Positions 9,385 through 17,940 are shown, counted from the stretch's first letter. The stretch: DNA of 64,000 bases from Streptomyces actinomycinicus (GCF_016741775.1 NZ_JAERRK010000002.1:434001-498000); one strand, 5' to 3'. Made by a program: numbers and translations. The notes: generated from the letters alone by a model not told the origin.

Positions 9385-10425
9385 ATGGAGCGTGTACGTG
9401 ATCTCTCTGAGCTGCCGAAGGCCCATCTGCACCTGCACTTCACCGGCTCGATGCGGCCGGCGACCGTCCTGGAACTGGCCGACAAGTACGGCGTGCGCCT
9501 GCCCGACGCCCTGACGGAAGCACTGACCAGCGGGGAACCGCCGAAGCTGCGGGCCACGGACGAGCGGGGCTGGTTCCGTTTCCAGCGGCTGTACGACGCG
9601 GCACGCTCCTGCCTGCGTGAACCGGACGACATCCGGCGGCTGGTCCGGGAGGCCGCCGAGGAGGACGTGAAGGACGGCTCGGGCTGGCTGGAGATCCAGG
9701 TGGACCCGACGTCGTACGCGCCCCGGCTGGGCGGGCTGATCCCGGCCCTGGAGATCATCCTGGACGCCGTGGAGACGACGTCCCGCGAGACCGGCCTCGG
9801 GATGCGCGTGCTGGTGGCCGCGAACCGTATGAAGCACCCGCTGGACGCCCGGACCCTGGCCCGGCTGGCGGTGCGCTACGCGGACCGCGGTGTCGTCGGC
9901 TTCGGGCTCTCCAACGACGAGCGGCGGGGCATGGCGCGGGACTTCGACCGGGCGTTCCACATCGCGCGCGAGGGCGGTCTGCTGTCGGCCCCGCACGGCG
10001 GCGAGCTGACCGGCCCGGCCTCCGTCCGGGACTGCCTGGACGACCTGCACGCCTCCCGGATCGGGCACGGCGTGCGCGCGGCGGAGGACCCGCGGCTGCT
10101 GAAGCGGCTGGCCGACCGGGGCGTGACCTGCGAGGTGTGCCCGGCCTCGAACGTGGCGCTCGGGGTGTACGAGAAGCCGGAGGACGTCCCGCTGCGCACG
10201 CTCTTCGACGCGGGCGTCCCGATGGCGCTGGGCGCCGACGACCCCCTGCTGTTCGGCTCCCGCCTGGCCGCCCAGTACGAGATCGCCCGCCATGCGCACG
10301 GCTTCTCGGACGCGGAACTCGCGGAGCTGGCCCGGCAGTCGGTACGGGGTTCGGCGGCCCCGGAGGACGTCAAGGCGCGGCTGCTGACCGGCGTGGACGA
10401 CTGGCTGACCCGCCCGGCCGCCTGA
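9385..10425 (+). CDS. add: adenosine deaminase family protein
   Basis: Zinc-dependent hydrolase of the adenosine/adenine deaminase family, 346 residues. The ATG at 9385 puts the metal site KAHLHLHFTGSM at residues 12-23, the normal distance from the N-terminus. Other family motifs are APHGGEL (catalytic Glu), ASRIGHGVRA, CEVCPASNV and GADDPLLF (Asp pair that binds metal and substrate). The substrate is probably adenosine, though adenine or a 6-aminodeoxyfutalosine-type substrate cannot be excluded from sequence alone. It stands alone between aspC and a repeat block. Confidence 0.9.
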   Translation: MERVRDLSELPKAHLHLHFTGSMRPATVLELADKYGVRLPDALTEALTSGEPPKLRATDERGWFRFQRLYDAARSCLREPDDIRRLVREAAEEDVKDGSGWLEIQVDPTSYAPRLGGLIPALEIILDAVETTSRETGLGMRVLVAANRMKHPLDARTLARLAVRYADRGVVGFGLSNDERRGMARDFDRAFHIAREGGLLSAPHGGELTGPASVRDCLDDLHASRIGHGVRAAEDPRLLKRLADRGVTCEVCPASNVALGVYEKPEDVPLRTLFDAGVPMALGADDPLLFGSRLAAQYEIARHAHGFSDAELAELARQSVRGSAAPEDVKARLLTGVDDWLTRPAA

Positions 10426-10436
10426 AGCGGACGCAC

Positions 10437-10695
10437 GACGGCTTTCGGCTTCGGCCCGCCTTCGGCCTCCGGTCCCGTATCGGCCTCGGCTCGGCTTCGG
10501 CTCGGCTTCGGCTTCGGCTCGGCTTGGCTTCGGCCTCCGGTTCCGCACCGCCTTCGGCCTCCGGTCCCGCATCGGCCTCGGCTCGGCTTCAGCTTCGGCT
10601 CGGCTTCAGCTTCGGCTCGGCTTCAGCTTCGGCTCGGCTTCGGCCTCCCGTCCCGCATCGCCTTCGGCTCGGCTTCGGCCTCCAGTCGGCTTCGG
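10437..10695. repeat. low-complexity CTTCGGCTCGG tandem repeats between convergent genes
   Basis: About 260 bases made almost wholly of CGGCTTCGGC-type units, including three successive near-copies of GCTCGGCTTCAGCTTCG around 10580-10635. It fills the space between the convergent adenosine deaminase and murB genes. It runs up to the murB stop. No gene is visible. Confidence 0.85.
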
Positions 10696-11751
10696 CTACA
10701 GGCTCACGCCGACCGTCACGGGTTCGTTGACCAGGGTGATGCCGAAGGCCTCGTGGACCCCTGCGACCACCTCGCGGGCCAGGTCCAGCAGGTCCTCCGT
10801 GGTGGCGCCGCCCCGGTTGGTGAGGGCGAGGGTGTGCTTGGTGGAGATGCGGGCGGGTCCGCTGCCGTAGCCCTTGGTGAAGCCGGCCTTGTCGATCAGC
10901 CAGGCCGCGGAGGTCTTCGTACGGCCCTCCCCCGCCGGGTAGGCCGGCGGCTCGGCGCCGTCGCCCAGCCGTTCGCGCACACGCGCGTGGAACGCGGCGA
11001 ACTGCTCGTCGGTGAGGATCGGGTTGGTGAAGAAGGAGCCGGCCGACCAGGTGTCGTGGTCCTCGGCGTCCAGCACCATGCCCTTGCCGGCGCGCAGCTT
11101 CAGCACGGTCTTCCGGGCGTCGGCCAGCGGCACCCGGTCACCCGGCCCGACGCCGAGCGCGCGGGCCGCCTCGGCGTACTTGACCGGCGCGGACAGCCCG
11201 CCCGCGTCCTCCAGCTCGAAGCGCACCCGGAGGACGACGTAGCGCTCGGGGTCGGCCTTGAAGCGGCTGTGCCGGTACGAGAACGCGCAATCCTCGTTCG
11301 TCAGCGTGACGGTCTCACCGGCGCGCCGGTCGTACGCGATCACCTCGGTGATCGTCGAGGAGACCTCCTGGCCGTAGGCGCCCACGTTCTGGATCGGCGT
11401 GGCGCCCGCGGAGCCGGGGATGCCGGCCAGGCACTCGATCCCGGCGAGCCCGGCCTCCACGGTGCGGGCGACGGCGTCGGTCCACACCTCGCCGGCCGCC
11501 AGCTCCAGCGTGGTGCCACGCAGTTCGACACCGCGCGTGGCGATGCACAGTGCCGTGCCGTCGAAGCCCTTGTCGCCGATGACCAGGTTCGATCCGCCGC
11601 CGATCACCAGCAGCGGAGTGCCGCTGTCGTCGGCCTCGCGGACGGCGGCGATCACCTCCGCATCGGTCCGGGCTGTCACCAGCCGCGTCGCGGGGCCGCC
11701 CAGTCGGAAGGTGGTCAACGGGGCGAGGGGGGCGTCGTGGAGTACCTGCAC
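10696..11751 (-). CDS. murB: UDP-N-acetylenolpyruvoylglucosamine reductase
   Basis: Flavoenzyme that makes UDP-MurNAc for peptidoglycan; cytosolic. It has 351 residues from the GTG at 11751 (VQVLHDAPLAPLTTFRLGG). An upstream in-frame GTG at 11910 would add 53 Pro/Arg/Gly-rich residues absent from the family. Motifs are LVIGGGSNLVIGDKGFDGT (FAD), GIPGSAGATPIQNVGAYGQE, the catalytic-side SYRHSRFK, the proton-donor region SAGSFFTNPI, and KHTLALTNRGGAT near the C-terminus. It converges on the adenosine deaminase gene across a repeat block. Confidence 0.95.
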   Translation of the reverse strand: MQVLHDAPLAPLTTFRLGGPATRLVTARTDAEVIAAVREADDSGTPLLVIGGGSNLVIGDKGFDGTALCIATRGVELRGTTLELAAGEVWTDAVARTVEAGLAGIECLAGIPGSAGATPIQNVGAYGQEVSSTITEVIAYDRRAGETVTLTNEDCAFSYRHSRFKADPERYVVLRVRFELEDAGGLSAPVKYAEAARALGVGPGDRVPLADARKTVLKLRAGKGMVLDAEDHDTWSAGSFFTNPILTDEQFAAFHARVRERLGDGAEPPAYPAGEGRTKTSAAWLIDKAGFTKGYGSGPARISTKHTLALTNRGGATTEDLLDLAREVVAGVHEAFGITLVNEPVTVGVSL

Positions 11752-11950
11752 GGGCCCAAGACTACGAGACGCCTCCGACAGCCCGGCACGCCCAGGAGCG
11801 GCGGGGCCCAGAGGTCCGGCGGGCCGGCCGGTGCGGCCCGCGACGCGTCGGGCCCCGAGCACCCGGCCTCGAGGCCCCGAAACCGGCACGCGCGCGTGGA
11901 TCGACACCATGACCGAACAGCGTCGTTACGACGTCCCCCGGAACGCGCAC

Positions 11951-11983
11951 GCGCGCGTGGATCCACGGGGGATCCACGCGCGC
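11951..11983. terminator. perfect 13-bp inverted repeat after the DUF3291 gene
   Basis: GCGCGCGTGGATC (11951-11963) and GATCCACGCGCGC (11971-11983) with a 7-base loop, just downstream of the DUF3291-like stop and upstream of murB. It incorporates one copy of the CACGCGCGCGTG palindrome (11948-11959); another copy with the same GTGGATC flank lies at 11887-11898. Confidence 0.7.
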
Positions 11984-12007
11984 GTACACGCTGCCGGCGT
12001 CCGCCGG

Positions 12008-12406
12008 CTACCTGAGCCGCCGTACGGCCTCGAGCCGCCGTACCGCCTCCTCCCAGCTCACCGGCAGTTCGTCGGCGGTGGCCTGCCAGGCGGTGAACGT
12101 GGCGTCGCGCATCTGGGCGGACAGTCCGCGGGACGCGGGCCGGTGGGCACCGGAGCGGGCGAACGCCTTCAGCGCGTCGGCCGACTCCCAGGCGGACAGC
12201 GTCCAGAAGGTCCGTCGCAGGGGCTGCGCCCTGAGGGTGGCGCCGTAGGCGCCGGGCGCCCGGCCGGCCTGCCGCCACACGGCGGGCGTACGGGCGAGGA
12301 AGCGGAGGGCGCCCCACAGGGTGCGGGTCTCGAAGCGTGAGGCGAAGACGTGCACCTCGGCGCCCTGCGGGGGTGTGTTCGGCACGGTCCAGGGAAGCGT
12401 GGGCAT
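12008..12406 (-). CDS. DUF3291-like small protein
   Basis: 132 residues, ATG at 12406 with a GAGGAG-like site upstream. It resembles DUF3291/antibiotic-biosynthesis-monooxygenase-like (ferredoxin-fold) proteins: an EVHVFASRFETRTLWGALRF strand, WRQAGRAPGAYGATLRA and FWTLSAWESADALKAFARS. It lies 30 bases downstream of the MFS exporter gene in the same direction and is probably co-transcribed with it under TetR control. A role in handling the exported compound is conceivable but not shown. Activity is unknown. Confidence 0.7.
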   Translation of the reverse strand: MPTLPWTVPNTPPQGAEVHVFASRFETRTLWGALRFLARTPAVWRQAGRAPGAYGATLRAQPLRRTFWTLSAWESADALKAFARSGAHRPASRGLSAQMRDATFTAWQATADELPVSWEEAVRRLEAVRRLR

Positions 12407-12436
12407 CTCGGGCTCCTCAGGCGGACGGGGTCCGGG

Positions 12437-13894
12437 TCAGCCGGCGGTGGTCTCGAGGACGGCTGCCGGGGTCTGGTCGGGCCGCGGTGCGGGCCGCCCT
12501 GCGCCGCGGCGGCCCGGGATCACCAGGGCGGCGACCGCGGCGAGGGCGACCACCGCCGAGCCCGTGACCAGGGCCGGCCGCAGTCCGTCCACGAAGGCCT
12601 GCGCGGACTCGTAGCCGCCTTGGGCGGAGAAGATCGACGACATGACGGCTATGCCGAGCGCGCCGCCGACCTCGCGCAGCGCGTTGTTCGCGCCGGAGGC
12701 GATGCCCTGCTCCTGCGGGCGGACGCTGGACATGACCAGGTTGGCGGCCGGTGCGAAGAACAGGGCCATGCCGATGCCGCTGATGATCAGGGCGGGCAGC
12801 TGGACGGCGTAGGAGGCGTCCGTGGTGGCCACCCAGGCCATGTAGCCGAGGCCGGCGGCCTGCAGGAACAGGCCGGCGGCGACCACCGGCCGGCCGCCGA
12901 TGCGGTCGGAGAGGATCCCCGCGACGGGTGCGACGAGCATCGGCATGCCGGTCCACGGCAGCATCCTCAGGCCGGCCTCGGTGGGCGAATAGCCGAGCAC
13001 GCCCTGCATGTACTGGCTGAGCAGGAAGATCGAGCCGAACATGCCGACGAACATCAGCAGGCTGGCCGCGTTGATGCCGGAGAAGGCGCGGGAGCGGAAC
13101 AGCCGCATGGGGAGCATGGGGCTGGCGGCGCGGGAGCTGTAGAGCACGAAGCCCAGCAGCAGCGCTCCGCCGCCGGTCAGCGCGGTCAGCACGACCGCGT
13201 CGGTCCAGCCGTCGGCGGGCCCCCGGACCAGGCCGTACACGATCCCGAAGAGCCCGCCGCTGGCGAGCAGGGTGCCGGGGACGTCGAGCCGGGCGCCGGC
13301 GCCGTACGACTCGGCCAGGCGCAGCCGGGCCAGCGGCAGCACGGCCACGCCGAGCGGGACGTTCAGCCAGAAGATCCAGTGCCAGGAGACGTGCTCGGTG
13401 AGGCTGCCGCCGATGAGCGGCCCGGAGGCGACGGCGAGCCCGTTGACGGCGCCCCAGATGCCGTAGACCATGCCGCGCCTGGCCGCGGGCACGGCCGCGG
13501 TGAGCAGGGTCAGCGTCAGTGGCATCATCACGGCCGCGCCGACGCCCTGGACCGCGCGGGCCGCGATCAGGGAGCCGATGCCGGGTGCCACGGCCGCGGC
13601 GGCGGAGGCTGCGGTGAAGACGGTGAGTCCGGCCATGAAGAGCCGACGGCGGCCGAAGCGGTCGCCGAGGGCGGCGCCGAACATCAGCAGGACGGCGAAG
13701 GTGAGCGTGTAGGCGCTCACGGTCCATTCCAGGTCGTCCAGGGCGCCGCCGAGATCCTTGCGGATGGAGGGCAGTGCGGTGGTGACGACCAGGTTGTCCA
13801 GAGCCGCCATGAATCCGGCGACGCTGGTGATGACGAGGGCCCATACGGCCCCCGCTCGTGATGTGGCGGTGGGTTTCGTCGTCTGCTGTGCCAT
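12437..13894 (-). CDS. MFS drug-export protein, DHA2 (14-TM) family
   Basis: Proton-driven multidrug exporter in the cytoplasmic membrane, 485 residues from the ATG at 13894 with a GGGGGA ribosome site. About 14 hydrophobic segments are visible. Motif A, GAALGDRFGRRRLF, follows the second segment; the motif C-like region GPLIGGSLTEHVSWHWIFWLNVPLG marks the antiporter class. A TetR-type operator lies 23 bases upstream of the start, so TetR repression is very likely. The substrate cannot be told from sequence. The DUF3291-like gene follows. Confidence 0.9.
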   Translation of the reverse strand: MAQQTTKPTATSRAGAVWALVITSVAGFMAALDNLVVTTALPSIRKDLGGALDDLEWTVSAYTLTFAVLLMFGAALGDRFGRRRLFMAGLTVFTAASAAAAVAPGIGSLIAARAVQGVGAAVMMPLTLTLLTAAVPAARRGMVYGIWGAVNGLAVASGPLIGGSLTEHVSWHWIFWLNVPLGVAVLPLARLRLAESYGAGARLDVPGTLLASGGLFGIVYGLVRGPADGWTDAVVLTALTGGGALLLGFVLYSSRAASPMLPMRLFRSRAFSGINAASLLMFVGMFGSIFLLSQYMQGVLGYSPTEAGLRMLPWTGMPMLVAPVAGILSDRIGGRPVVAAGLFLQAAGLGYMAWVATTDASYAVQLPALIISGIGMALFFAPAANLVMSSVRPQEQGIASGANNALREVGGALGIAVMSSIFSAQGGYESAQAFVDGLRPALVTGSAVVALAAVAALVIPGRRGAGRPAPRPDQTPAAVLETTAG

Positions 13895-13916
13895 GGCTCC
13901 CCCTGAGGTGACCGTG

Positions 13917-13936
13917 GTTAGTAATTGATGACTAAC
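13917..13936. promoter_or_regulatory. TetR-type operator in front of the MFS gene
   Basis: GTTAGT (13917-13922), an 8-base spacer AATTGATG, then ACTAAC (13931-13936). It matches the operator in front of the TetR gene in arms, spacing and most of the core, and it lies in a locally AT-rich promoter region 23 bases from the MFS start codon. Confidence 0.8.
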
Positions 13937-13979
13937 TTTTCTGGGCACGGAAAGGCGCCACGGCCCCGCCCCGCCCGCG

Positions 13980-14549
13980 TTACTTCTCCAGGCGCCCCGT
14001 CGTCCGGGCGGACGGATAGAGCCCCTCCCACACCCGGTGCTCCGGCGGGAAGCCCATGGAGACCAGGCAGTTGATCAGCATTCCGTACGCCAGGAAGGTG
14101 GTCGTCTCGTTGAGGTCCGCCCCGAGCGGCAGATGCACCGTGTCCCACAGCCGCATCCAGCCGGCCCGGACACTCTCGCCGAACTCGCGGTCGCCCTCCT
14201 CCTCGGCGGCCGCCACCGCGACGTACATCTGCATCTGCATCATCATCCGCTCGGGATGTTCCGTGATGACCTTGGTGTACGCGTTCGCCATGGCGTGCAG
14301 GGCCTCTTCGCCCCGGAGCCCCGCGGAGGCCTCCTCGAAGGTGCGGATGGTGTCGTCCACACAGCGTTCGGCCGCCGCCAGGAAGATCGCTTTCTTGCCC
14401 GGGAAGAGCCGGAAGAGATACGGCTGCGACACTCCGACGCGCTTGGCGATCGCATCGGTGGAGGTGCCGTGGTACCCGCCCCGCGCGAACTCGGCCATCG
14501 CCGCGCGGATGACGCTCTCGCGCCGCTCTTCTGCACTCATCCTGGCCAT
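13980..14549 (-). CDS. TetR/AcrR-family repressor
   Basis: 189-residue regulator. The helix-turn-helix spans about residues 22-48 (YHGTSTDAIAKRVGVSQPYLFRLF), followed by an all-helical ligand-binding region containing a Met-rich stretch (MMMQMQMYVAV). Two candidate starts exist: ATG at 14549 (MARMSAEERR) and ATG at 14540. Because the operator ends only seven bases upstream of the first, the second may be the real one. It lies upstream of the MFS gene in the same direction. Matching operators imply autorepression and control of the exporter. Confidence 0.92.
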   Translation of the reverse strand: MARMSAEERRESVIRAAMAEFARGGYHGTSTDAIAKRVGVSQPYLFRLFPGKKAIFLAAAERCVDDTIRTFEEASAGLRGEEALHAMANAYTKVITEHPERMMMQMQMYVAVAAAEEEGDREFGESVRAGWMRLWDTVHLPLGADLNETTTFLAYGMLINCLVSMGFPPEHRVWEGLYPSARTTGRLEK

Positions 14550-14555
14550 GCGAGT

Positions 14556-14579
14556 AAGTTAGTACTCAATCACTAACTT
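14556..14579. promoter_or_regulatory. TetR-type operator in front of the tetR gene
   Basis: Perfect 8-bp arms AAGTTAGT (14556-14563) and ACTAACTT (14572-14579) with an 8-base spacer. This is the same architecture as the MFS operator at 13917-13936 and sits directly before the regulator start codon. Confidence 0.85.
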
Positions 14580-14605
14580 GGCAAGGCGCTTGCGTCGCTT
14601 GAGAT

Positions 14606-14648
14606 GCACGTAAGGGGCACCCTCCTGGAAGGGCACCCCTTACCTACA
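14606..14648. terminator. hairpin between tetR promoter and hydratase genes
   Basis: GTAAGGGGCACCCT pairs with AGGGCACCCCTTAC (two central mismatches) around a short loop. It lies downstream of the hydratase pair on the minus strand and is a plausible terminator for it. Confidence 0.6.
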
Positions 14649-14690
14649 TGCAGACCTGCGGTCTCGCCCTCAGGCCAGTCGTTCCCGCCC

Positions 14691-15119
14691 TCAGGCCAGT
14701 CGTACGACCGCTCGGGACATGCCCAGCACCTTCTGGCCACCGCTCGTCGCCGTCAGGTCCACGCGGACGGTGTTGTCGTCCAGCTTGGCCGCGACCTTGC
14801 CGCTGACCTCGATCAGGGCACCCTGGTCGTCGTTCGGGACGACGACGGGCCGGGTGAAGCGGACGCCGTACTCCACGACCGCACCCGGGTCACCGGTCCA
14901 GTCGGTGACCACGCGGATCGCCTCGGCCATGGTGAACATGCCGTGCGCGATGACGTCCGGCAGGCCCACCTCCTTGGCGAACTTCTCGTTCCAGTGGATC
15001 GGGTTGAAGTCGCCGGAGGCGCCCGCGTAGCGCACCAGGGTGGCGCGGGTCACGGGGAAGCTCTGCGCCGGCAGCTCGGTGCCGACCTCGGTCTCGTCGT
15101 ACGTGATCTTCGCCGTCAT
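14691..15119 (-). CDS. MaoC-family (R)-specific enoyl/acyl dehydratase subunit (HadB-like)
   Basis: 142-residue hot-dog-fold protein with the hydratase-2 catalytic motif, YAGASGDFNPIHWNEKFAKE, followed by GLPDVIAHGMF (Asp/His of the active site). It follows a second hot-dog protein by 7 bases and together they resemble the HadA-HadB heterodimer that dehydrates 3-hydroxyacyl chains in mycobacteria (family knowledge). In Streptomyces the true substrate is uncertain. The ATG at 15119 gives the standard N-terminus MTAKITYDETEVG. Confidence 0.9.
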   Translation of the reverse strand: MTAKITYDETEVGTELPAQSFPVTRATLVRYAGASGDFNPIHWNEKFAKEVGLPDVIAHGMFTMAEAIRVVTDWTGDPGAVVEYGVRFTRPVVVPNDDQGALIEVSGKVAAKLDDNTVRVDLTATSGGQKVLGMSRAVVRLA

Positions 15120-15126
15120 CGGGTCC

Positions 15127-15579
15127 TCACGCCTCCTCGGGCCCGCGGGCCACGAGCTTGGTCCAGGCGGTCACGACGTGCTCGCCGGCCTCGTCGTGCA
15201 CCTCACCGCGGATGTCCAGGATGTCGTTGCCCGCGAGGGATTTGATCGACTCGATGGTCGAGGTGACCGTCAGCCGGTCGCCGGCACGCACCGGGCGCAC
15301 GTAGACGAACCTCTGGTCGCCGTGCACCACCCGGCTGTAATCCAGCCCCAGCTGCGGGTCCTCGATGACCTGTCCCGCGGCGCGGAAGGTGATGGAGAAC
15401 ACGAAGGTCGGCGGAGCGATCACGTCGGGGTGGCCGAATGCCTTGGCGGCCTCGGGGTCCGAATACACGGGGTTGGTCTCGCCCACTGCCTCGGCGAACT
15501 CGCGGATCTTCTCCCGGCCCACTTCATAGGGCTCGGTGGGCGGGTAGGTCCGTCCCACGAAGGACTGGTCGAGCGCCAT
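15127..15579 (-). CDS. MaoC-like N-terminal hot-dog protein (HadA/UPF0336-like)
   Basis: 150 residues, ATG at 15579 with an AGGAGG site upstream. It begins MALDQSFVGRTYPPTEPYEVGREKIREFAEAVGE, typical of the UPF0336/HadA family that supplies substrate binding to a MaoC partner. It lacks the full DFNPIH catalytic motif, consistent with a non-catalytic partner. The catalytic hydratase gene follows immediately. It is preceded by rpmG; rpmG, hadA, hadB is the order also seen near rpmG/secE in mycobacteria (from memory). Confidence 0.88.
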   Translation of the reverse strand: MALDQSFVGRTYPPTEPYEVGREKIREFAEAVGETNPVYSDPEAAKAFGHPDVIAPPTFVFSITFRAAGQVIEDPQLGLDYSRVVHGDQRFVYVRPVRAGDRLTVTSTIESIKSLAGNDILDIRGEVHDEAGEHVVTAWTKLVARGPEEA

Positions 15580-15737
15580 GGCCCGGCACCTCCTGATGTC
15601 TGCTGTGATGGCCCCAAATTAGCCCGAAACCAGCGCAGGAATGTGCGTGGTGCCGGTGCGGCGGCCTGGGTACCGAGCCGGCTGAAACGCCGTGAGGCCG
15701 CCCCCTCGGAAGGGGACGGCCTCACGGACGAGCCTGA

Positions 15738-15902
15738 TTATCGCGTCTCGCGGTGCGCGGTGTGCGCGTTGCAACGCGGGCAGTGCTTCTTCATCTCAAG
15801 ACGGTCCGGGTTGTTACGCCGGTTCTTCTTGGTGATGTAGTTCCGCTCCTTGCACTCCACGCAGGCCAGCGTGATCTTCGGGCGGACGTCGGTGGCAGCC
15901 AC
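15738..15902 (-). CDS. rpmG: 50S ribosomal protein L33
   Basis: Small ribosomal protein of 54 residues, read directly from the sequence: GTG start at 15902 ([19 protein letters not shown]), TAA stop at 15738-15740. It carries two CxxC pairs (CVEC near residue 14 and CPRC near residue 40), so this is the zinc-binding (C+) form of L33. [19 protein letters not shown] is the family signature. An AGGAG site precedes the start. It lies downstream of the tRNA-Met/Thr pair and upstream of the hydratase genes. Confidence 0.96.
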   Translation of the reverse strand: MAATDVRPKITLACVECKERNYITKKNRRNNPDRLEMKKHCPRCNAHTAHRETR

Positions 15903-15991
15903 GTGAGTGCTCCTAAGACGAACGGGTGGACTGGTTCAACGCAAAAAGAGTAGCCGATCGAAGGACCGACCCCACAATCGGCTACTGTCAG

Positions 15992-16064
15992 TAGCGGTGA
16001 CCGGACTTGAACCGGTGACACAGCGATTATGAGCCGCTTGCTCTACCGACTGAGCTACACCGCT
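15992..16064 (-). tRNA. trnM: tRNA-Met (CAT anticodon)
   Basis: Acceptor AGCGGTG/CACCGCT, D-arm AGCTCAGTCGGTAGAGC, anticodon loop CTCATAA with CAT, T-arm ACCGGTTCAAGTCCGGT. The A1-T72 pair and overall form fit elongator rather than initiator tRNA. CCA is not encoded. It lies 46 bases downstream of tRNA-Thr. Confidence 0.96.
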
Positions 16065-16110
16065 TTGATGAGATCGGGCCCCGCCTTGCGACGGGGACCT
16101 CTCACACCAG

Positions 16111-16183
16111 AGCCCCAAAACGGAATCGAACCGTTGACCTTCTCCTTACCATGGAGACGCTCTGCCGACTGAGCTATTGGGGC
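16111..16183 (-). tRNA. trnT: tRNA-Thr (GGT anticodon)
   Basis: Acceptor GCCCCAA/TTGGGGC, D-arm AGCTCAGTCGGCAGAGC, anticodon stem TCTCC/GGAGA with loop ATGGTAA (GGT), T-arm ACGGTTCGATTCCGT. CCA is not encoded. It is transcribed with tRNA-Met. Confidence 0.96.
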
Positions 16184-16674
16184 GAGCGATGAAGACATTA
16201 CACGGTCCGCCGCCGTTCACCCAAATCCGTATCCCGCAGCCCACATGCACCCCGTTCACGGCCCTCTCCACAGCCCCATGAGCACCGGGCGGGCCCGGCT
16301 TCCCGCGGCCAAGTGCCGGTCGGCCGCGATGGCCTCGGGCTCCGCCGAACGGCGGCACGCGCGTGTGGGTGCGATGCCGGGCTGTGCGAGGCCGGACTGG
16401 GTGAAGCGGAGGTCACTCGCACGCGCGCGTGGGCGCCGCCGTGCCCAGTGGCCGGGCATGTGGGTGGCCGTCGCCATGCGAGGTGTCCGCCACGCGCGCG
16501 GGCGATGCGTTTACCGCCTGGGGCGGACCACGCCGGTACGACTATTGCGCTCCTACGCGCCCCACGCGGCTCCCCACCCTAGGCTCGACTCACTCTGCGT
16601 GATCTTGGGTCGTTCTCGGCCCTGGATCCTCACGCCGACTTGCCCGATCCCCCCGGTCCCGATCCTGGAGTGCG
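16184..16674. other. intergenic region upstream of tRNA-Thr and the amidohydrolase gene
   Basis: About 490 bases with no supported gene; the open frames here are shadows running into the amidohydrolase. It holds one exact CACGCGCGCGTG palindrome (16420-16431) and two imperfect relatives near 16357 and 16491. It must contain divergent promoters for the tRNAs and the amidohydrolase gene, which I cannot place. Confidence 0.5.
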
Positions 16675-17940
16675 ATGCCCGACAGCCAGCCGCAGCCGCA
16701 ACCGCCGTCGAACTCGTCGGGGTCCTCGGGACCGTGCGACCCGGCCGCCCTCCTGCTCTGCGGGGCGCGGCTCACCGACGGCCGGACCGTGGACGTACGG
16801 CTGGGCGGCGGGCGTATCGAGGCGGTGGGCACGGCCGGCAGCCTCGCCCCGGGTCCGGCACGCACGGGGGCCTCCCGCGTGGACCTGAGCGGCTATCTGC
16901 TCCTCCCGGCCCCGGCCGAGCCCCATGCCCATGCGGACACCGCCCTGACCGCGGAGCACCCGGGCCCGGTGTCGTGCGCCCCCGAAGACGTGCAGCGCCG
17001 GGCCACGGAGGCGGCTCTGCTGCAGCTAGGGCACGGGGCGACGGCGCTGCGCGCACACGTGCGCGTGGGCGACGTGCAGGGTCTCGGGGCACTGGGGGCG
17101 GTCCTGCACGCGCGGCGAGCCCTGCGGGGGCTCGCGGAGCTGACGACGGTGGCGATGCCGCGGGTGCTGACCGGGGTGGCCGGGGCCGACGGGCTGGCGA
17201 TGCTGCAGGACGCGGTGAAGATGGGCGCCTCGGTCGTGGGCGGCTGCCCGGACCTGGACCCGGATCCCACCGGCTACGTGGAGGCCCTCCTGGAGCTGGC
17301 CTCCGAGCACGGCTGTCCGGTGGACCTGCACACGGACGCCGCCGACCCGGCCAGGCTGTCGCGGCTGGCGGCCATGGCGGGGGGCTTGCGTCCCGGCGTG
17401 ACGATCGGCCCGTGCGCCGGCCTCGCCCGCCTGCCCGACGAGGCCGCCGCCCGCGCCGCCGACCAGCTCGCGGCGGCCGGTGTGGCGGTGGTCTGCCTGC
17501 CGCAGGGTGGCTGCGGCGGCACCGACCGGCGGGGCACGGCGCCGGTACGGCTGCTGCGCGCCGCCGGGGTCCGGGTGGCCGCCGGCAGCGGTGCGCTGCG
17601 CGACGTCTCGAACCCCGTCGGCCGCGGCGACCCCCTGGAGGCCGCCTACCTGCTCGCCTCCGCGCACGGCCTGCGCCCGGACGACGCCTACGACACGGTG
17701 AGCGCCTCGGCCCGTACGGTTCTGGGTCTGCCGGAGGTCCGCGTGGAGGCGGGCTTCCCGGCCGAGCTGCTGGCCGTCCGGGGCGACCACCTGGCCGGCG
17801 TGCTCTCCCTGGCGTACAGCAGGATCGTCGTGCACCGTGGCCGGGTGGTGGCCCGTACGAGTGCGGTCCGCGAGTACTGCAACTCGGCGGCGACGGCGGA
17901 GCTGGGGCTCCCGAGGCAGGGGCGTGGGGAATTGTCGTGA
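16675..17940 (+). CDS. amidohydrolase/cytosine-deaminase-like protein lacking key catalytic residues
   Basis: 421 residues, ATG at 16675 with GGAG upstream. The overall layout follows CodA-type amidohydrolases: a beta-sandwich edge at residues 25-75, the HxH metal motif EPHAHAD (His84, His86), and DLHTD with His219. By alignment from memory with E. coli CodA, the catalytic Glu is Ala222, the catalytic His is Pro246 (TIGPCAGL) and the metal Asp is Gly306 (GSGALRD). Activity is therefore doubtful, and a pseudoenzyme role is possible. It stands alone, 73 bases before the next gene. Confidence 0.8.
   Translation: MPDSQPQPQPPSNSSGSSGPCDPAALLLCGARLTDGRTVDVRLGGGRIEAVGTAGSLAPGPARTGASRVDLSGYLLLPAPAEPHAHADTALTAEHPGPVSCAPEDVQRRATEAALLQLGHGATALRAHVRVGDVQGLGALGAVLHARRALRGLAELTTVAMPRVLTGVAGADGLAMLQDAVKMGASVVGGCPDLDPDPTGYVEALLELASEHGCPVDLHTDAADPARLSRLAAMAGGLRPGVTIGPCAGLARLPDEAAARAADQLAAAGVAVVCLPQGGCGGTDRRGTAPVRLLRAAGVRVAAGSGALRDVSNPVGRGDPLEAAYLLASAHGLRPDDAYDTVSASARTVLGLPEVRVEAGFPAELLAVRGDHLAGVLSLAYSRIVVHRGRVVARTSAVREYCNSAATAELGLPRQGRGELS

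Noticed and set aside
12350..13861. A 503-codon plus-strand open frame opposite the MFS gene
   Set aside because: Shadow of a well-defined 14-segment transporter; composition is Gly/Glu/Gln-rich and unlike any protein family.
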